The notes: generated by a model not told the origin, from the letters alone. Positions 1 through 11,300 are shown, counted from the stretch's first letter. The stretch is 64,000 nucleotides of DNA from Chelonoidis abingdonii (GCF_003597395.2 NC_133777.1:64253458-64317457); one strand, 5' to 3'. Numbers and translations are program-made.

Positions 1-151
1 TGGGGAGACCAGAGGGAGCCAAAACACTGGAATTTTTGGATGGTGGCAGCGAGATCAGATCTAAGCTGGTAATTAAGCTTAGAGGGGTTCATGCAGGCAC
101 CCAGATTTCTGGACGCTAAGGTCCAGATTTGAGAAAGATGCTTATGATACA
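1..151 (+). mobile_element. 3' part of an LTR, cut by the window edge
   Basis: This stretch aligns by eye with the 3' end of the solo LTR at 28197-29066. Both share a GGTGGCAGC motif, AAGCTGGTA, a GGACGCTAA-GTCCAGAT block, and a terminus of the form CTTATGATACA here versus CTATTACCACA there. The end in CA at 151 is typical of an LTR. The 5' part lies outside the window, so I cannot tell a solo LTR from the 3' LTR of a longer element. The base after 151 is already in a different repeat. Confidence 0.6.
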
Positions 152-313
152 GCTCTAGGGATTTTGCTGCCCCAAGCACGGCAGGGAGGGTCTGCTGGTC
201 CCACGGCTTTGTTAGCCTGCCTGCCGCCCTCGTGGCGCCGGCAGAGTGCCCCCCGCAGCTTGCCGCCCCAAGCACGCGCTTGGCGTGCTGGGGACTGGAG
301 CCAGCCCTGGTTG
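152..313. repeat. GC-rich interspersed repeat, short copy
   Basis: A GC-rich block with CTCTAGGGATTTTGCTGCCCC near its left end and CTGGAGCCAGCCCTG at its right end, which are weak inverted complements of each other. The phrase GCCGCCCCAAGCACG and a close relative both occur inside. I recognise it as a dispersed, probably non-autonomous DNA element of reptile genomes, internally deleted here. Its first bases appear lost at the junction with the LTR end at 151. No target-site duplication is visible and the class is uncertain. Confidence 0.4.
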
Positions 314-782
314 ATGGTAGAGTGGAAATCGTTGAAATCTTGGTGGAAGATTGTACTTACATCTGTATGTATACTTACCTTTTAACCTATACTCTCTCTT
401 CTTTTTAAATACATTTTCGTTTAGTTAATAAGAATTGGCTGTAAGTGTGTATTTGGGTAAGATCTGGAATATTCATTAACCTGGGAAGTAATGTGTCTGA
501 TCCTTTGGGATTGATAGAACTTTTTTATAAGATTTTTCAGTAATCCTCATCGTAAGTATCTTGGGTATTTGGGTGGAGGCCTGAGGCAGGGCTACTTTAA
601 AGGAACTGTGTTGTTGGCTTTTGAGTAACCAGTAAGGTATTATGGAAGCTGTTTTGTGCTGGCTTGGTAAATCTAAGTATTGCATTAGCCTATCCACCAG
701 CTTTGGGGATTGTCTGCCCCATTCTTTGCAGTTCACCCTAATTGAGTGACTTCAGTTGGCTGCACTGGGACTCCAGTCATAT
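314..782 (+). repeat. Possible LTR-derived repeat, unclassified
   Basis: AT-rich sequence without a usable reading frame. Its wording (GGTAAGATCTGGAATATTC, TAACCTGGGAAGTAATGTG, TTCACCCTAATTGAGTGAC) resembles, from memory, a dispersed LTR-type repeat of turtles. No second copy occurs in this window, so the repeat status cannot be shown from the sequence given. It could equally be unique sequence. Confidence 0.3.
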
Positions 783-1731
783 AGGGGTACTATTCCCACC
801 ACCCAGCAGAGATGTCAATGGTGTTTTTGTGCCAAATATGGAACTTTTCATAACCTTGAATATAATTATTTCCTTGGGCTTTACTCCCAGTCCAGCTCCT
901 CAAGACAGTTGTCCAGTTGGTAGGGGCCTTGTATGAATCCCTCTGTCTACTATATTACACTTTTGTGGACTTACTTTTCCCCTGCATTGCACAGTAGTCC
1001 CCTGGATCCTTGTATCTTCAGAATTATCAGAGACCTAGCGATGCATCCTCTGGTTGCATTTGGTGGAGTTCAGATTCCTGTATGCCTTCCGCACTCCAGA
1101 GAGTCAGCTAGGTCTTGATCTCTCCTTCCCAAAAGTAATGTTTCAACTTGACCATTGCAGACATGCAGTTGATCATAGTCACAATGTACAGCCGTTGAGA
1201 CATTGTCTTTTTGTTGTTGTTTGTTTTCTAAGCCCAACAAAACAAGCTACATGTATTTTAAACCTGCTCCTGACTTCTGCATGAGGTAGACTAGTGAGCT
1301 GTTGGAGATAGCTTACACCCAGAGGATAGGGTTCCCTGGGGTCAGACACAGAGTAGTGCTGCTAAGATGTGGGAAAATGTACCATGGGAAGTCTAGTTGT
1401 ATGGGAGAGTTTATCCATTATAGTGGCATTGTTAGGGGTATCCAGCCACACAGAAAAATGACCAGTTATAGGAATGTAAGTCTCTGCCATCACAGGCTGC
1501 TAGTAGGAGCATCAATTAGTTAAGATTCAGCAGGAATAAATATTAATAACTGACTTCTGTATGGAAAAACCTGCACTAACTGGCTAGAAGTATGGTAAAA
1601 TTAGCTGAGTGCAGAGGGTCTCAATTTTGCTTGTGCAAACTGTGTCATAGGCACACACAAATCGAGTAGTTAGACAGGCCTGCCGGGAGACCTTTGGGCA
1701 AAAAATGGAGGCACTCAAAATCTGTTTATAT
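783..1731. other. No gene or repeat recognised
   Basis: Mixed-composition sequence with only short chance open frames on the plus strand, which have no recognisable motif and no shared splice context. No inverted ends, tail or low-complexity tract stands out. Confidence 0.5.
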
Positions 1732-1849
1732 CAGGGGTGGGCAAACTTTTTGGCCTGAGGGCCACATTGGGTTTTGTAAATTGTATGGAGGGCCAGTTAG
1801 GGGAGGGGGTCATGGCCCGGCCTCCACCTCCTATCCTCGCCCGTTGGGA

Positions 1850-2220
1850 CTCCTGCCCCATCCAACCCCCCTTGTACCCTGACAGCCATCCCGGGACCCC
1901 TGCCCCATCCACATACCCTTGCTCCCTTTCCCCTGACTGCCCCTGGACCCCTGCTGCCCCAACCAACCCCTCCTCTCATTCCTGATGTCCCCCCTGGGAT
2001 CCCTGTCCCATCCAACCACCCCTTCTCCCTGTCCCCTGACTGCCTCCTGCTGCCCCATTCAATCTCCCCTCCTTCCTGACTGCCCTCCCCCGAGGACCCT
2101 ACCTCAGTTCAAACTCCTGTGCCCCCCTCAACCACCCCAACCCCTATCCACATCGCTACCCCCTGACCACCACCCCGAACTCCCCTGCCCTCAATCCAAC
2201 CCCCCTGCTCCCTTACCGCG
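1850..2220. repeat. C-rich degenerate minisatellite inside the hAT element
   Basis: Variants of CCTGCCCCATCCAACC recur at irregular spacing (near 1852, 1903 and 2004), separated by CCCTGACTGCC-type phrases. The strand is strongly C-rich, so open frames on either strand are composition artefacts rich in Pro on one strand and Gly on the other. Such arrays are common inside non-autonomous hAT copies. Confidence 0.6.
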
Positions 2221-2569
2221 CTGCCTGGAGCACCAGTGGCTGGCAGCGCTACAGCTGCACTGCCCAGCTGGGGCCGGGCAATGCTGCCGCCACCACGCAG
2301 CACAGAGCACCGGGTCAGGCCATGGCTCTGCAGCTGCGCTGCCCCAGGAGCTCACAGCCCCACCGCCCAGAGCATTGCGCCAGCAGCAGAGCAAGTGAGC
2401 TGAGGCTGCGGGGGAGGGGGAACAGCAGGGGAGGGGCCAGGGGCAAGCCTCCCGGGCAGTGATTTCCCTACATCCCCCTAAGGGGGGTGTACACCTGTGC
2501 TGAATTTCCCCAACACCCCCCACCCCCAGTTTTGTGAACTAGTTACATGCCAAACCTGGTGGCTGAACT

Positions 2570-2971
2570 TTGCGACTTTGTCCTCATCCACAACTATTTC
2601 ACATTTGGGGACAACATATACCTTCAGGTCAGCAGCACTGCTATGGGTACCCGCATGGCCCACAGTATGCCAACATTTTTATGGCTGACTTAGAACAACG
2701 CTTCCTTAGCTCTCGTCCCCTAATGCCCCTACTCTACACTGATAACATCTTCATCATCTGGACCCATGGAAAAGAGGAATTCCACCATGAATTCAACAAT
2801 TTCCATCCCACCATCAACCTCAGCCTAGATCAATCCACACAAGTGGTCCATTTCCTTGACACTACTGTGCTGATAAGCAATGGTCACATAAACACCACCC
2901 TATACTGGAAACCGACTCACCACTGTGCTTACCTGCATGCCTCCAGCTTCCATCCAGGACACGCCACATGA
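2570..2971 (+). pseudogene. Penelope-type reverse transcriptase fragment
   Basis: An open frame of about 133 codons holds the C-terminal half of a Penelope-like RT. PQYANIFMADLEQ is seen at residues 31-43. The catalytic box reads YTDNIFIIW (2735 onward), where the family has a double aspartate, so the second Asp is Asn here and a few residues before it are missing. Downstream are HFLDTTVLISNGHINTTLY and a KP-x(n)-YLHASSFHPG motif, both typical of the family. The reading frame shifts near 2655 and the frame stops at 2971, although related sequence continues in broken frames to about 3300. There is no start codon context and it is not functional. Confidence 0.82.
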
Positions 2972-3384
2972 TCCATTGTCTATAGCCAAGCTCTAAGATA
3001 CAACCACATTTGCCCCAATCCCTCAGACAGAGACAAACACCTACAAAGATCTCTATCAAGCATTCTTTAAAACTACAATACCCAAGCTGCTGAAGTGAAA
3101 AAACAGATTGCACCACAGGCCAGAAGAGTACCCAGAAGTCACCTACTACAAGACAGGCCCACAGAAATAACAATAGAAACGCCACTAGCCGTTACCTTCA
3201 TCCCCCAACTAAAACCTCTCCAGCACATCATCTAAAGATCTCCAACATATCCTGAAAGATGTCCCCTGCACTCCTCACAGATTCTTGAGAAGACTGTCTT
3301 CGCTTACAGACAGCCCCATCCCCCCAGCCTGAAGCAAATACTCACCAGCAAACACGCATCACAATAAAAACACTAAACCCATCT

Positions 3385-3640
3385 GTCTCAGCAATGCTTC
3401 CTCTGCCATGTACATTTGGGCCTAAACCAGACAGTCTCTATGCAAAAAGAATAAATGGGACACAAATCAGACATCAAGAATTATAACATCAAACCCAGTA
3501 GAGAACACTTCAACCTCTCTGGCCATTCAGTAACAGAATTTTAAAAGTGGCAATTTTTCGGCAGACAGAAAAGCCTTTAAAACAAGAACTCCAACGAGAA
3601 ACAGCTGAACTTGAATAATATGCAAACTAGATACAATCAT
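3385..3640 (+). pseudogene. Remnant of the Penelope GIY-YIG endonuclease region
   Basis: Conceptual translation in broken frames gives phrases such as GHKSDIKNYNIKP and EHFNLSGHS, which belong to the C-terminal endonuclease part of vertebrate Penelope-like elements. The glycine-tyrosine core motif just before them is destroyed by substitutions and frame changes around 3410-3450. The assignment rests on position behind the RT and on the surviving downstream words. It is not a functional gene. Confidence 0.6.
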
Positions 3641-4534
3641 TTAAAGGCTTAACAGAGAAGGGAATGCTGAGCCATTACAGCACATTGATCTATTCCCATG
3701 TTAAGTATCCTCACCATTATTCGTCAAACTATCTTAAATGGATCATCTTGATGATCGGCTAGCAAAAAGTTTTTTTTTCTCCTGCTGAGAATAGTTAATC
3801 TTAAATACTTAGCCGCTCTTAGAGTTTCGTTGGGCAACTCTCCCACCTTTTCATGTTCTCTATATGTCTATATATATTCTCCCACTATATGTTCCATTCT
3901 ATGCATCCAATGAAGTGGGCTGTAGCCGCACAAAAAGCTTATTCTCAAATAAACTATGTTAGTCTCTAGGTGCCACAAAGTACACCTGTTCTTTCTGCGG
4001 ATACCAGCTTAAACACGCTGGCACTTCTGAAGACATGCCAATTTAGTGACTGTTTGGAAATTTTGGAAATTTGAACTATTGAAACATTAATATACACTTT
4101 AAAAGCATATAGGATAAAATACATATAATCTGAAAAAATACATAGATTTCAAAAGTATGAACATAGACTAGCTTCTTTAATACAGCTGTTTTCCATGACA
4201 AGTGTAGTGCATTCATTTCGGTGATGTTGGCCAACTTAATAATTTAAATGAAAGAAATTTGTAAGCAAAAGTCTAAATGAGCTTCCCTGACAGCTAGTGA
4301 ATGAGCTGTAGGCTGCGGAAGAAAGGCCTTCAGGACCAGATGTATTTACATTCATACCTAAAATCTACCTAGGTATCCCAGCAAACAGAGCTGTGTTGCC
4401 CAGTGCATAGATTTTGGCTGGGTTGGGTTCAAACCACTTGAATGCGGGGAGTAGGGGAGTGGTGAAAATGAAATGTTGTTCTTATTGGTAAATGAGTAAA
4501 GGCAGTAAGAACTGTATTTTAGCCTGTGCTGATT

Positions 4535-5296
4535 GAACCTCTCTCGTATCCCCCCTTGGTCGTCTCTTTTCTAAGCTGAAAATTCCCAGTCATTTTAAAA
4601 TTTATCCTCTGTTTCATACCCTTAATCATTTCAGTTGCCCATCTCTGTACTTTTTCCATTTCCAATATATCTCTTTTGGGATGGGGTGACCAGATCTGCC
4701 CAGAGTATTCAAGGTGTACACATACCATAGATTTATATAGAGGCAATATGATATTTTCTGTCTTATTATCTATCCCTTTCTTAATGATTCCCAACATTCT
4801 GTTCGCTTTTTTGGCTGCCGCTGCACATTGAGTGGATGTTTTCAGAGAACTGCCCACAATGACGCCAAGATCTCTTTCTTGAGTGGTAACAGCTAATTCA
4901 GAGTCCTTCATTTTGTATGTATAGTTGAGATTGTTTTCCAATGTGCATTACTTTGGATTTATCAACATTGAATTTCATCTGCCATTTTGTTGCCCAGTCT
5001 CCCAGTTTTGTGAGATCCCTTTGTAACTCTTTGCAGTCTGCCTGGGAGTTAACTATCTTGAATAGTTTTGTATCATCTGAAAATTTTGTCACCTCACTGT
5101 TTACCCATTTCTCCAGATCATTTATGAGTATGTTGAACAGTAATGGTCCCAGTACCGACCCCTCTGAGATACCACTATTTATCTCTCTCCATTCTGAAAA
5201 CTGATAATTTATTTCTACTCTTTGTTTCCCATATTTTAACCAGTTACTGATCCATGAGAAGACTTCACTCTTATCCCATGATGGCTTACTTTTCAT
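4535..5296 (-). mobile_element. CR1-clade LINE fragment (part of ORF2, RT)
   Basis: Two overlapping minus-strand frames (4898-5296, then 4519-4941) together encode the thumb side of a CR1-type reverse transcriptase. Seen in order are WISNWL, SGISEGSVLGPLLFNILIND (the family normally has a VPQGS core), the catalytic box FSDD at 5072-5083, KLGDWATKWQMKFNVDKSKV, ERDLGVIVGSSLKTS and KANRMLGIIKKG. A frameshift joins the two frames near 4920. Neither the 5' end nor the 3' UTR of a CR1 element is present, so it is an internal fragment, possibly cut by later deletions within the hAT-bounded segment. Confidence 0.85.
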
Positions 5297-5606
5297 AAGT
5301 CAATTTAAATTAAATACATTTAAAAAAAATTATATATTTTTTAGAAATCTAGACCTGTTATGTGTAGCTTGCATTATCCTTGTGTTAAATTTTCATTATT
5401 CCTAACAAAACATTTACTTTATTCATATCTCTTTTATAGATCTCATTGGCCCTGACAACCCCCCTATAAATTCGAACACTCCCCCTAATTTCAATTCCTG
5501 GGGAAACTACTGTTCCCGAGCCAGAAGCTCAGGGGCTGGGTAGGATTCCTGCAGGCTGGGTGTGGTCCATGGGCCGTAGTTTGCCCACCTCTGGTTTGCG
5601 CGCGCT

Positions 5607-5622
5607 CACACACACACACACA
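5607..5622. repeat. Short (CA)n microsatellite
   Basis: Eight CA units directly beyond the right end of the hAT-bounded segment, preceded by a GCGCGCGC-like run. It may have obscured the right target-site duplication of that element. Confidence 0.8.
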
Positions 5623-5624
5623 CG

Positions 5625-6958
5625 TATTTTAATATTCTAGTTTACAATATCCAATTCTTTTAAAACTTCTTTTTAAGCAGTCACGTGAAGACTGTAGAGG
5701 TTGACAACACCCTGCCCAAATCCTTTTCAGCCATTTGATTTACCCAAGATGAAGTAGAGTATTGTTCACAGGAAGTTAATTTACTAGAGAAAGAACTGGT
5801 TTATAGACTCCTGCCTCTAAACTCCGCTTACATATCAACCAGATGCATGGACAAAGCACACTGAAAAGTTCTTGTCAACATGTTGGATTTTAGAATCACT
5901 GATAAAAATGATGATAAAGATTCTCTTGATTTTTATCACAAAAGCATATTGGCTTTTTTGTTCCATTTGACAGCAGCTAATTAGGTTAGTCTGTTCTCAG
6001 AATGACTGCATGGAAACAGTTGCTTTCATGTATTGTTACTCTTTGGCAGGATTTCCTTGAATGCCAAACTGAATCCCATTCAGTCAGAACTGGGGCAGAG
6101 ATGGTATTGATTCTTGGGGAAACATAGTGAGCTCTTGACATTCAGGACTCCCATTTATTAATCTGTTTACATTTCATACTGGCCTTAAATTAGGGGGACA
6201 TTTACTGTAAACTTTGAGAGTGCCAAAAAGATACCAAAATGCTTTCATCTGAAAATATATAGAAAAGAATTAATAACCTGCTTCTAGGGATACATCTTTT
6301 GTGTGGAACAGCAGTGACATCCAGTGGCCACCTTGGGTTATGGTCAGAGATACATTTTCCTGGAATTAATTCTATGATTTATTTCCTTATTAAAATTGGA
6401 GATGAAGGAACACGGTAGGAAACACTGCATGAGGTCAAACTGGCTTTGTAAGGCACATATTCTCCTAGTTCTTTAGGCTCACACGTTGGAACAAGCTTAA
6501 TTAAAGTGAGTGAAGAAAAATGTACTTAAAAATACTGTTTTGGAACAGCTCCCGCTTCCTCTGTTCATCTTAGAATTAATGACAATGGGGAAAGTGCTTT
6601 TCTTGTGATCTAACTGATGTTCTTCTTTGTTCTCTTGATTTTTCTCTTACATTGTAGCATTTTACAGTGTGAATTGGCATATAATTTATTCTTTTCTGCT
6701 CTCAGATAGTTCTAGAAAAAAGGCTGGTTGTAGTATTTTGATTTCTTTTGCAATTTCCTTCCTTTCCCCTCTCCTCCCCATTCTTCCCCCCCAAAATCTC
6801 TCTCACTCACACCAGTTTGGTTACAATATTGACTCACTGGTCTTGTAAACAAATCATTAAGTGAATTAGTTCCTCATTTTGAACAAATCTCATGTTAATT
6901 AGTTAACATTTGCAAATCACTTTGAAGACAAGTGCTAAATGTTGTTCATGATTTTATC
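5625..6958. other. Unique AT-rich sequence, no gene recognised
   Basis: Mixed, mildly AT-rich sequence with homopolymer T and C runs (for example around 6770-6795). I see no open frame with a recognisable motif, no transposon end and no RNA gene. It is likely intergenic or intronic. Confidence 0.5.
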
Positions 6959-7051
6959 AGGCAAATCCTGCAGTTCTTATTCATTCCTGAGTCGGATCTC
7001 CCTGTGAAGTCAATGGGAGTTTTGTCTGGATACGGATTGCAGGATTTGGCT
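6959..7051. repeat. Palindromic MITE-like repeat
   Basis: The ends GCAAATCCTGCA and TGCAGGATTTGGC are inverted complements, and the centre contains AAGTCAATGGGAG. This is the form of an old amniote repeat class that folds into a near-perfect hairpin. Related palindromes in this window are at 16299, 22178, 31331, 37505 and 48639. No transposase is present and no reliable target-site duplication is seen. Confidence 0.55.
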
Positions 7052-7524
7052 CTTGGTTATTTTTTTGTTGTTTAGATTATTGAATGGAATTAATCAAATC
7101 ACAGGGCTCACTCAAGGCTCTCTGGCAACACCAGGTGTGAGTATGGAGGACCAAGGAGTAAATCACTGGATCCATGCTCCCACAGATCTAGGAACCCCCT
7201 TGCAACAGAAATTCTATCCAACACTTCCTTAGTTTTCCCCCAAGAAACGCTTACTCCAGCTTCATGCAGGGAGGGGTCAATTTCACCCTCTGTTAATAGT
7301 TCGGTTGTACAGTGTATTTTCTTCCAACTTGTTCTTCCTTGCAAGCCTTATGAAGGCTTGTCAAGAATGCCAAGTTCTACCACCCACCTACCAGTAAATT
7401 TATAAGCATTAGAGAAGTTGTTGCCTGAGTGGCTGGTGCTGGTATAATGGATCAGTATAAATCACAAGAATGTGGGGTTTAACATTTCATAAGACTGGGC
7501 ACTCCTATGGTTATCTAGGGACTC
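7052..7524. other. No feature recognised
   Basis: Unique-looking sequence. A minus-strand open frame at 7108-7344 has no recognisable domain and I treat it as chance. Confidence 0.45.
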
Positions 7525-7581
7525 TGGAACTGTACGAGCCCTCAGTGGCTGACTGCCTAACGTTGGTCAAGTCACTTACGC
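7525..7581 (+). repeat. MIR-like SINE, left piece
   Basis: The phrase TTGGTCAAGTCACTTAC matches the core-to-tail junction of MIR-type CORE SINEs. The continuation expected in MIR (a CTCTGTGCCTCAG-like stretch followed by CATCTGTAAAATGG-like sequence) is found only at 8148, after the inserted TIR element. I read the two pieces as one SINE split by an insertion. The upstream tRNA-related part is too diverged to bound. Confidence 0.5.
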
Positions 7582-8147
7582 TGGGATCCATGCAGGGTCT
7601 TAGATGCTGAAATGCTTAGCATCACGGCGCCTAGCTTTTGGGCACCTAGAAAATCACAGGAACAATGTGATTTTTTTGATAATTGTGCTTTTAAGACTTG
7701 TTTGGCCAGAAGCTTGAGCAACGTGCATGTGTCAGAAAAATACATGGTCAAATTCTTCAGTCTGATTCAGGGCCAAATCCTATCTCTCCTCCGCCCCTCC
7801 CCCCCGCAAGTGTGCAGAAGGCTCTAAGTGCAAGTGCATGTCTCACAGGCTGTGAAGAGGATATGCAGGAACAATCCCTATCCCATCTGCAGCATGGTGA
7901 TGTGCTCTGCAGTGTCTTTCTGTGGCAAATAAGAGGAGCAGGAAGGTGAGCTGGGACAGGGCATGGAGTGACCAGTGGACCTATCATTACATTATGTGAG
8001 GGAGAATGGTCCAGGACTTAGGGTGCTAGGCTTGGATCAGGGGGTCAGCAGGAGTTCTGTGGATCGTGGTGGAGCAAAGACAGCGACTTAAACACCTTAG
8101 GTACCCAAGTTTGGGGCTTGGGTGCCTCAGTACCTTTATGGATCCCA
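7582..8147. mobile_element. TIR DNA element inserted in a MIR-like SINE
   Basis: Perfect 10-bp terminal inverted repeats, TGGGATCCAT at 7582-7591 and ATGGATCCCA at 8138-8147, bound a 566-bp element. Its inner flanks carry GGCGCCTAGCTTTTGGGCACC on the left and TTAGGTACCCAAGTTTGGGG on the right, which are also partly inverted. Adjacent trinucleotides are CGC and CTC, so a 3-bp target duplication is possible but not exact. No transposase frame is present. The superfamily is not determined; a PIF/Harbinger-type non-autonomous element would fit short TIRs and a 3-bp duplication. Confidence 0.6.
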
Positions 8148-8300
8148 CTCTTTGTCTCAGTGTGTCCGTTACACATCTGTAGAATGGGCATCATAGCACT
8201 TCCCTACCTCACAGAGTGTTGTGAAGATAAATATGTTAAAAATTATGAGATTCTCAGATACTACAGTGATGGGGGGCACATAAGTACCATAGACATATAC
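8148..8300 (+). repeat. MIR-like SINE, right piece
   Basis: CTCTTTGTCTCAGTGTG, then ATCTGTAGAATGGGCATCAT, TACCTCACAGAGTGTTGTGA and AGATAAATATG follow the order of the MIR 3' half. It is continuous with the left piece at 7525-7581 if the TIR element is removed. The plus-strand open frame across it is incidental. Confidence 0.65.
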
Positions 8301-11300
8301 ATGAATTGACAGCCCTTCCCCCTACGCATTTTTCTCTCATATACTTACACAGATCTCCTATGCCCCGTGCCAAGCCTCTCTTCAGTCTCCTGCATAAAAC
8401 CCACTTGCTAGGGCTTTGTGCAGAGAAAACTTGGCTCTCAGCCCTGGCTTGGGAAAAACTCCTATTGATGTAAATTGCCTGTGGAAAGACTACAGGGCTT
8501 CACTCACAGACATAACTAACTTAAAACCCAGCAATTTCCAGCAGGCCTTTTACTGGTAGCAAAGCCTAAAGAGATGGAGGGTGATTTTTGTGATCTTGTT
8601 TCAATGTCCTATGTAGAGGCCCACTCAGAGAATTGCCCAATCTCCCAAAATATTAGTTCAATGAATTAAAGCATTCCCACGTTGCTGTAATTTCAGATGT
8701 TCAGGGTACTTTGACAAAGTATGGTTGCCATTATATCAATAACCGCTTCACAGGAGATGGCGTTGTTGACTCTAGTCTGTGCCTTAGAAATGAACAGCAA
8801 GTGAAATGGCAAACCAGTACATAAACCCGAAAATAAGCACTCTGCCCTCAAAGTTTGTTGCATTAGCAAGTAGTCATTACAATCTGCACTGTCCGTTTCT
8901 GGGTAATGCTAATCAGTTTAGGACAGGCAGTATTTCCAATCAGATTGCCAGCGACCCTCACTTATGAATGCAGAAGAGAATCCATGAAATTAAAATGAGG
9001 CTGGTTTGGGATTGATATTCTTATATCTGTCCTACTTTGTCAAGTTATGAGCTGAAATATTCAGATACCATGTTTTTTTTTCAGATGCATCTCTTTAACT
9101 AAGGAATATATCTATCATATCTGCCAGTGAAATGAATAACACCACAAGGAGGTATTTAATCATAAGCATGGAGATTGCACTGCAGATTGCTATGCCCTGA
9201 CAGTGCCAGTCAAGATTGAATAAGAAAAATAATGCTGAGAAACAAGGTGTCCAACTGATAGTTACTTATGGAGGAGTAAACAGAGTCTGCATTTTTAATT
9301 TGTGTTAAGGACAATATGTTCAAGGAATGCAACAGGATCTGCTCTTATTAACTTAGCTCAGCACCTTATAGATGGTCTGTTGTTGGGAGTGGACTACATG
9401 TGCCCATGTTTCTGCCTCTGCATGTGTGCACTGCAGCCCCATCCCAGGTGTCTGGACTCGTGAGCCCCAGACCAATACACTAACTAGGGGCAGATAGATG
9501 TTCCTCCACCTAACTCACCTTTATACACTGAAACATTTTTATATGGGGTATTTTGAGCAGCTGTTGGTGGGGAGTTGTTTAGGTTCATGGGAACCTAAAA
9601 AGGTCACCAAGACTCGTAAGACTCCATTAAAAATCTGAATAGCTGCCTAATGAAAATTCAGAACTTATTCTTTTTAAAAAAAACAGATTTTTTTCTATGA
9701 ACCAAGCAAAGGCACTAGCCCTCAGTGAGGATTGTGTTGCACTGACACGTATCCAGTTTCCAAGTAGTCATTTTTGCTGCAGCCCTGCTTAGAAAAATAA
9801 GAAATTAAAGTATAGTTGGGATTTCTTTGCACTGGAAAAAATGGCATAAGCTATTTTAATCTTACTTATTGGCCTTTGGGCAGAGGTTAAGCCTGGAAAA
9901 TTTCAGTCCCAGAGTGAATATTTCAGAAAGCTGTGAACATGTGAAAATGAGGTTGTAAATAAAGCCAGCTGATTACTGTGTAACACCACTGTCATCAATA
10001 GGACCAAACCCAATGAGCCACACTAGTTGTGAAAGTTCATGTGAATTCTGAACAGTTTTTTATTTGTTATTCACAAACAACTCACCCGAGCTTCGATTCA
10101 TATAGATGTTTGGGGAATGGCTATTTGAATATTGCTATTTGCATATGGAAAAGGGAATTTGTGCACCAGACTCATTTTGGTTATTTGCTATTTATCATTC
10201 TCCTATTTAAAAATGATCCATTTGTCCAATCAGGGAATGGAAACATAATATAGGATTTATGTGACCAATCACGCCACTGAAAAACAAAATGAAAAGCATG
10301 CAGTTCTTGAGTAACCTTTGCTGAAGTATATTTGTATCAACTGCTGATTGAACAACTATGAATTTATGAAAATTCATAAAGATCAGCAAGAACAATTCAT
10401 GAACAGAAGAAAGTGTTCAATTAATCAGAACATTTGTTACAAATAATACCAGCTCCAGATGAATGGAAACTGCAAACCTAACCATCACTTTTAGGGATGG
10501 TGATATTTCTTTTCACCACTCTCTCTCTCAAAATCCACGTGCAACATAATGTAAAGCATGGGGCTGGGAGAGTTGTGAGCAAATGTTCAAATTTACAAAA
10601 TACAGTATTAAATTCCAAACTGCATATGAGTGGGATAATTTTTTTAAAAAAATGTTAACCTCAGGATTACAGGACCAAGTAGTAGAAAAAGCGTTCATGC
10701 ATATGAAATCTCCTACTGGAATTGAGTTCTGCTTCTTCTGTAAATGATACAAAAAATAAACAACTAAGTGAAAAAGACTTACACAGTAGCAAAATTTGAG
10801 ATTTACCCAGGAACGGGGCAGGAGCTGAGTGCAGAGGCATTTAAGTGTAGAAAATATTTCCAGATTTCAAGATGCATCATAGAAAGCAGGATGATGACAC
10901 TTGCAATTAATGTAACATTTATAAATATTTGAATTATTAAATAATGAAATGGGAGTTTGCGTTCAACAGATTGTGACATTATACAAATGAGATACATACA
11001 AGTGACTTTAAAATACATTGTAAGAGTTCCACTAGTATTTATAGATTGTACTACATCAGTTACTTTACATTTTGTAATATATTCTAATTTATTTTACAAT
11101 ACATTAGTGGGCAAGATATTTTTTTTTTAATTTGAGGCTTGATGCAAAGCCTATTGAAATCAGTTAAAAGACTCAAATTGACTTCAAGGGTCTTTGGGTA
11201 GGACCTTGTCTTATGTACTTTAATTTCTGTCATTGCTCATGTAATAAAAAGCTCCATATTATGGTGAGCCCTTGCCTCAAGAATGCCCCCTGCATCACAT

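Larger units (their letters stand above)
2527..4032 (+). mobile_element. Penelope-like retroelement, 5'-truncated and decayed
   Basis: It carries, in order on the plus strand, a partial Penelope-type reverse transcriptase, a linker with many frame breaks, a remnant of the GIY-YIG endonuclease region, and a 3' tail with AAAAAGCTTATTCTCAAATA, GTTAGTCTCTAGGTGCCACA and TTTCTGCGGATACC. A copy of the same tail stands alone at 33995-34076. The RT-then-endonuclease order is that of Penelope-like elements. The 5' part of the RT is missing, so it was truncated on insertion or eroded. It sits inside the hAT-bounded segment 1732-5593. The edges are approximate. Confidence 0.8.
1732..5593. mobile_element. 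hAT-like DNA transposon with nested retroelements
   Basis: The left end CAGGGGTGGGCAAACT (from 1732) and the right end AGTTTGCCCACCTCTG (5578-5593) are inverted repeats matching at 15 of 16 positions, the usual terminus of a reptile hAT family. The terminal phrases GGCCTGAGGGCCACATTGGG and TCCATGGGCCGTAG also pair loosely. The 8-bp flanks are GTTTATAT and GTTTGCGC, only half matching; the right flank runs into a CA repeat, so an original duplication may have been eroded. The interior holds a C-rich degenerate minisatellite, a Penelope-like element and a CR1 fragment. No hAT transposase frame is seen, so this is a non-autonomous copy. The two ends could in principle belong to two separate insertions. 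Confidence 0.65.

Noticed and set aside
1715..2523. Overlapping open frames on both strands in C-rich sequence
   Set aside because: Composition artefacts of the degenerate minisatellite in a hAT element; the predicted proteins are Pro-rich or Gly-rich and differ between frames with no domain.
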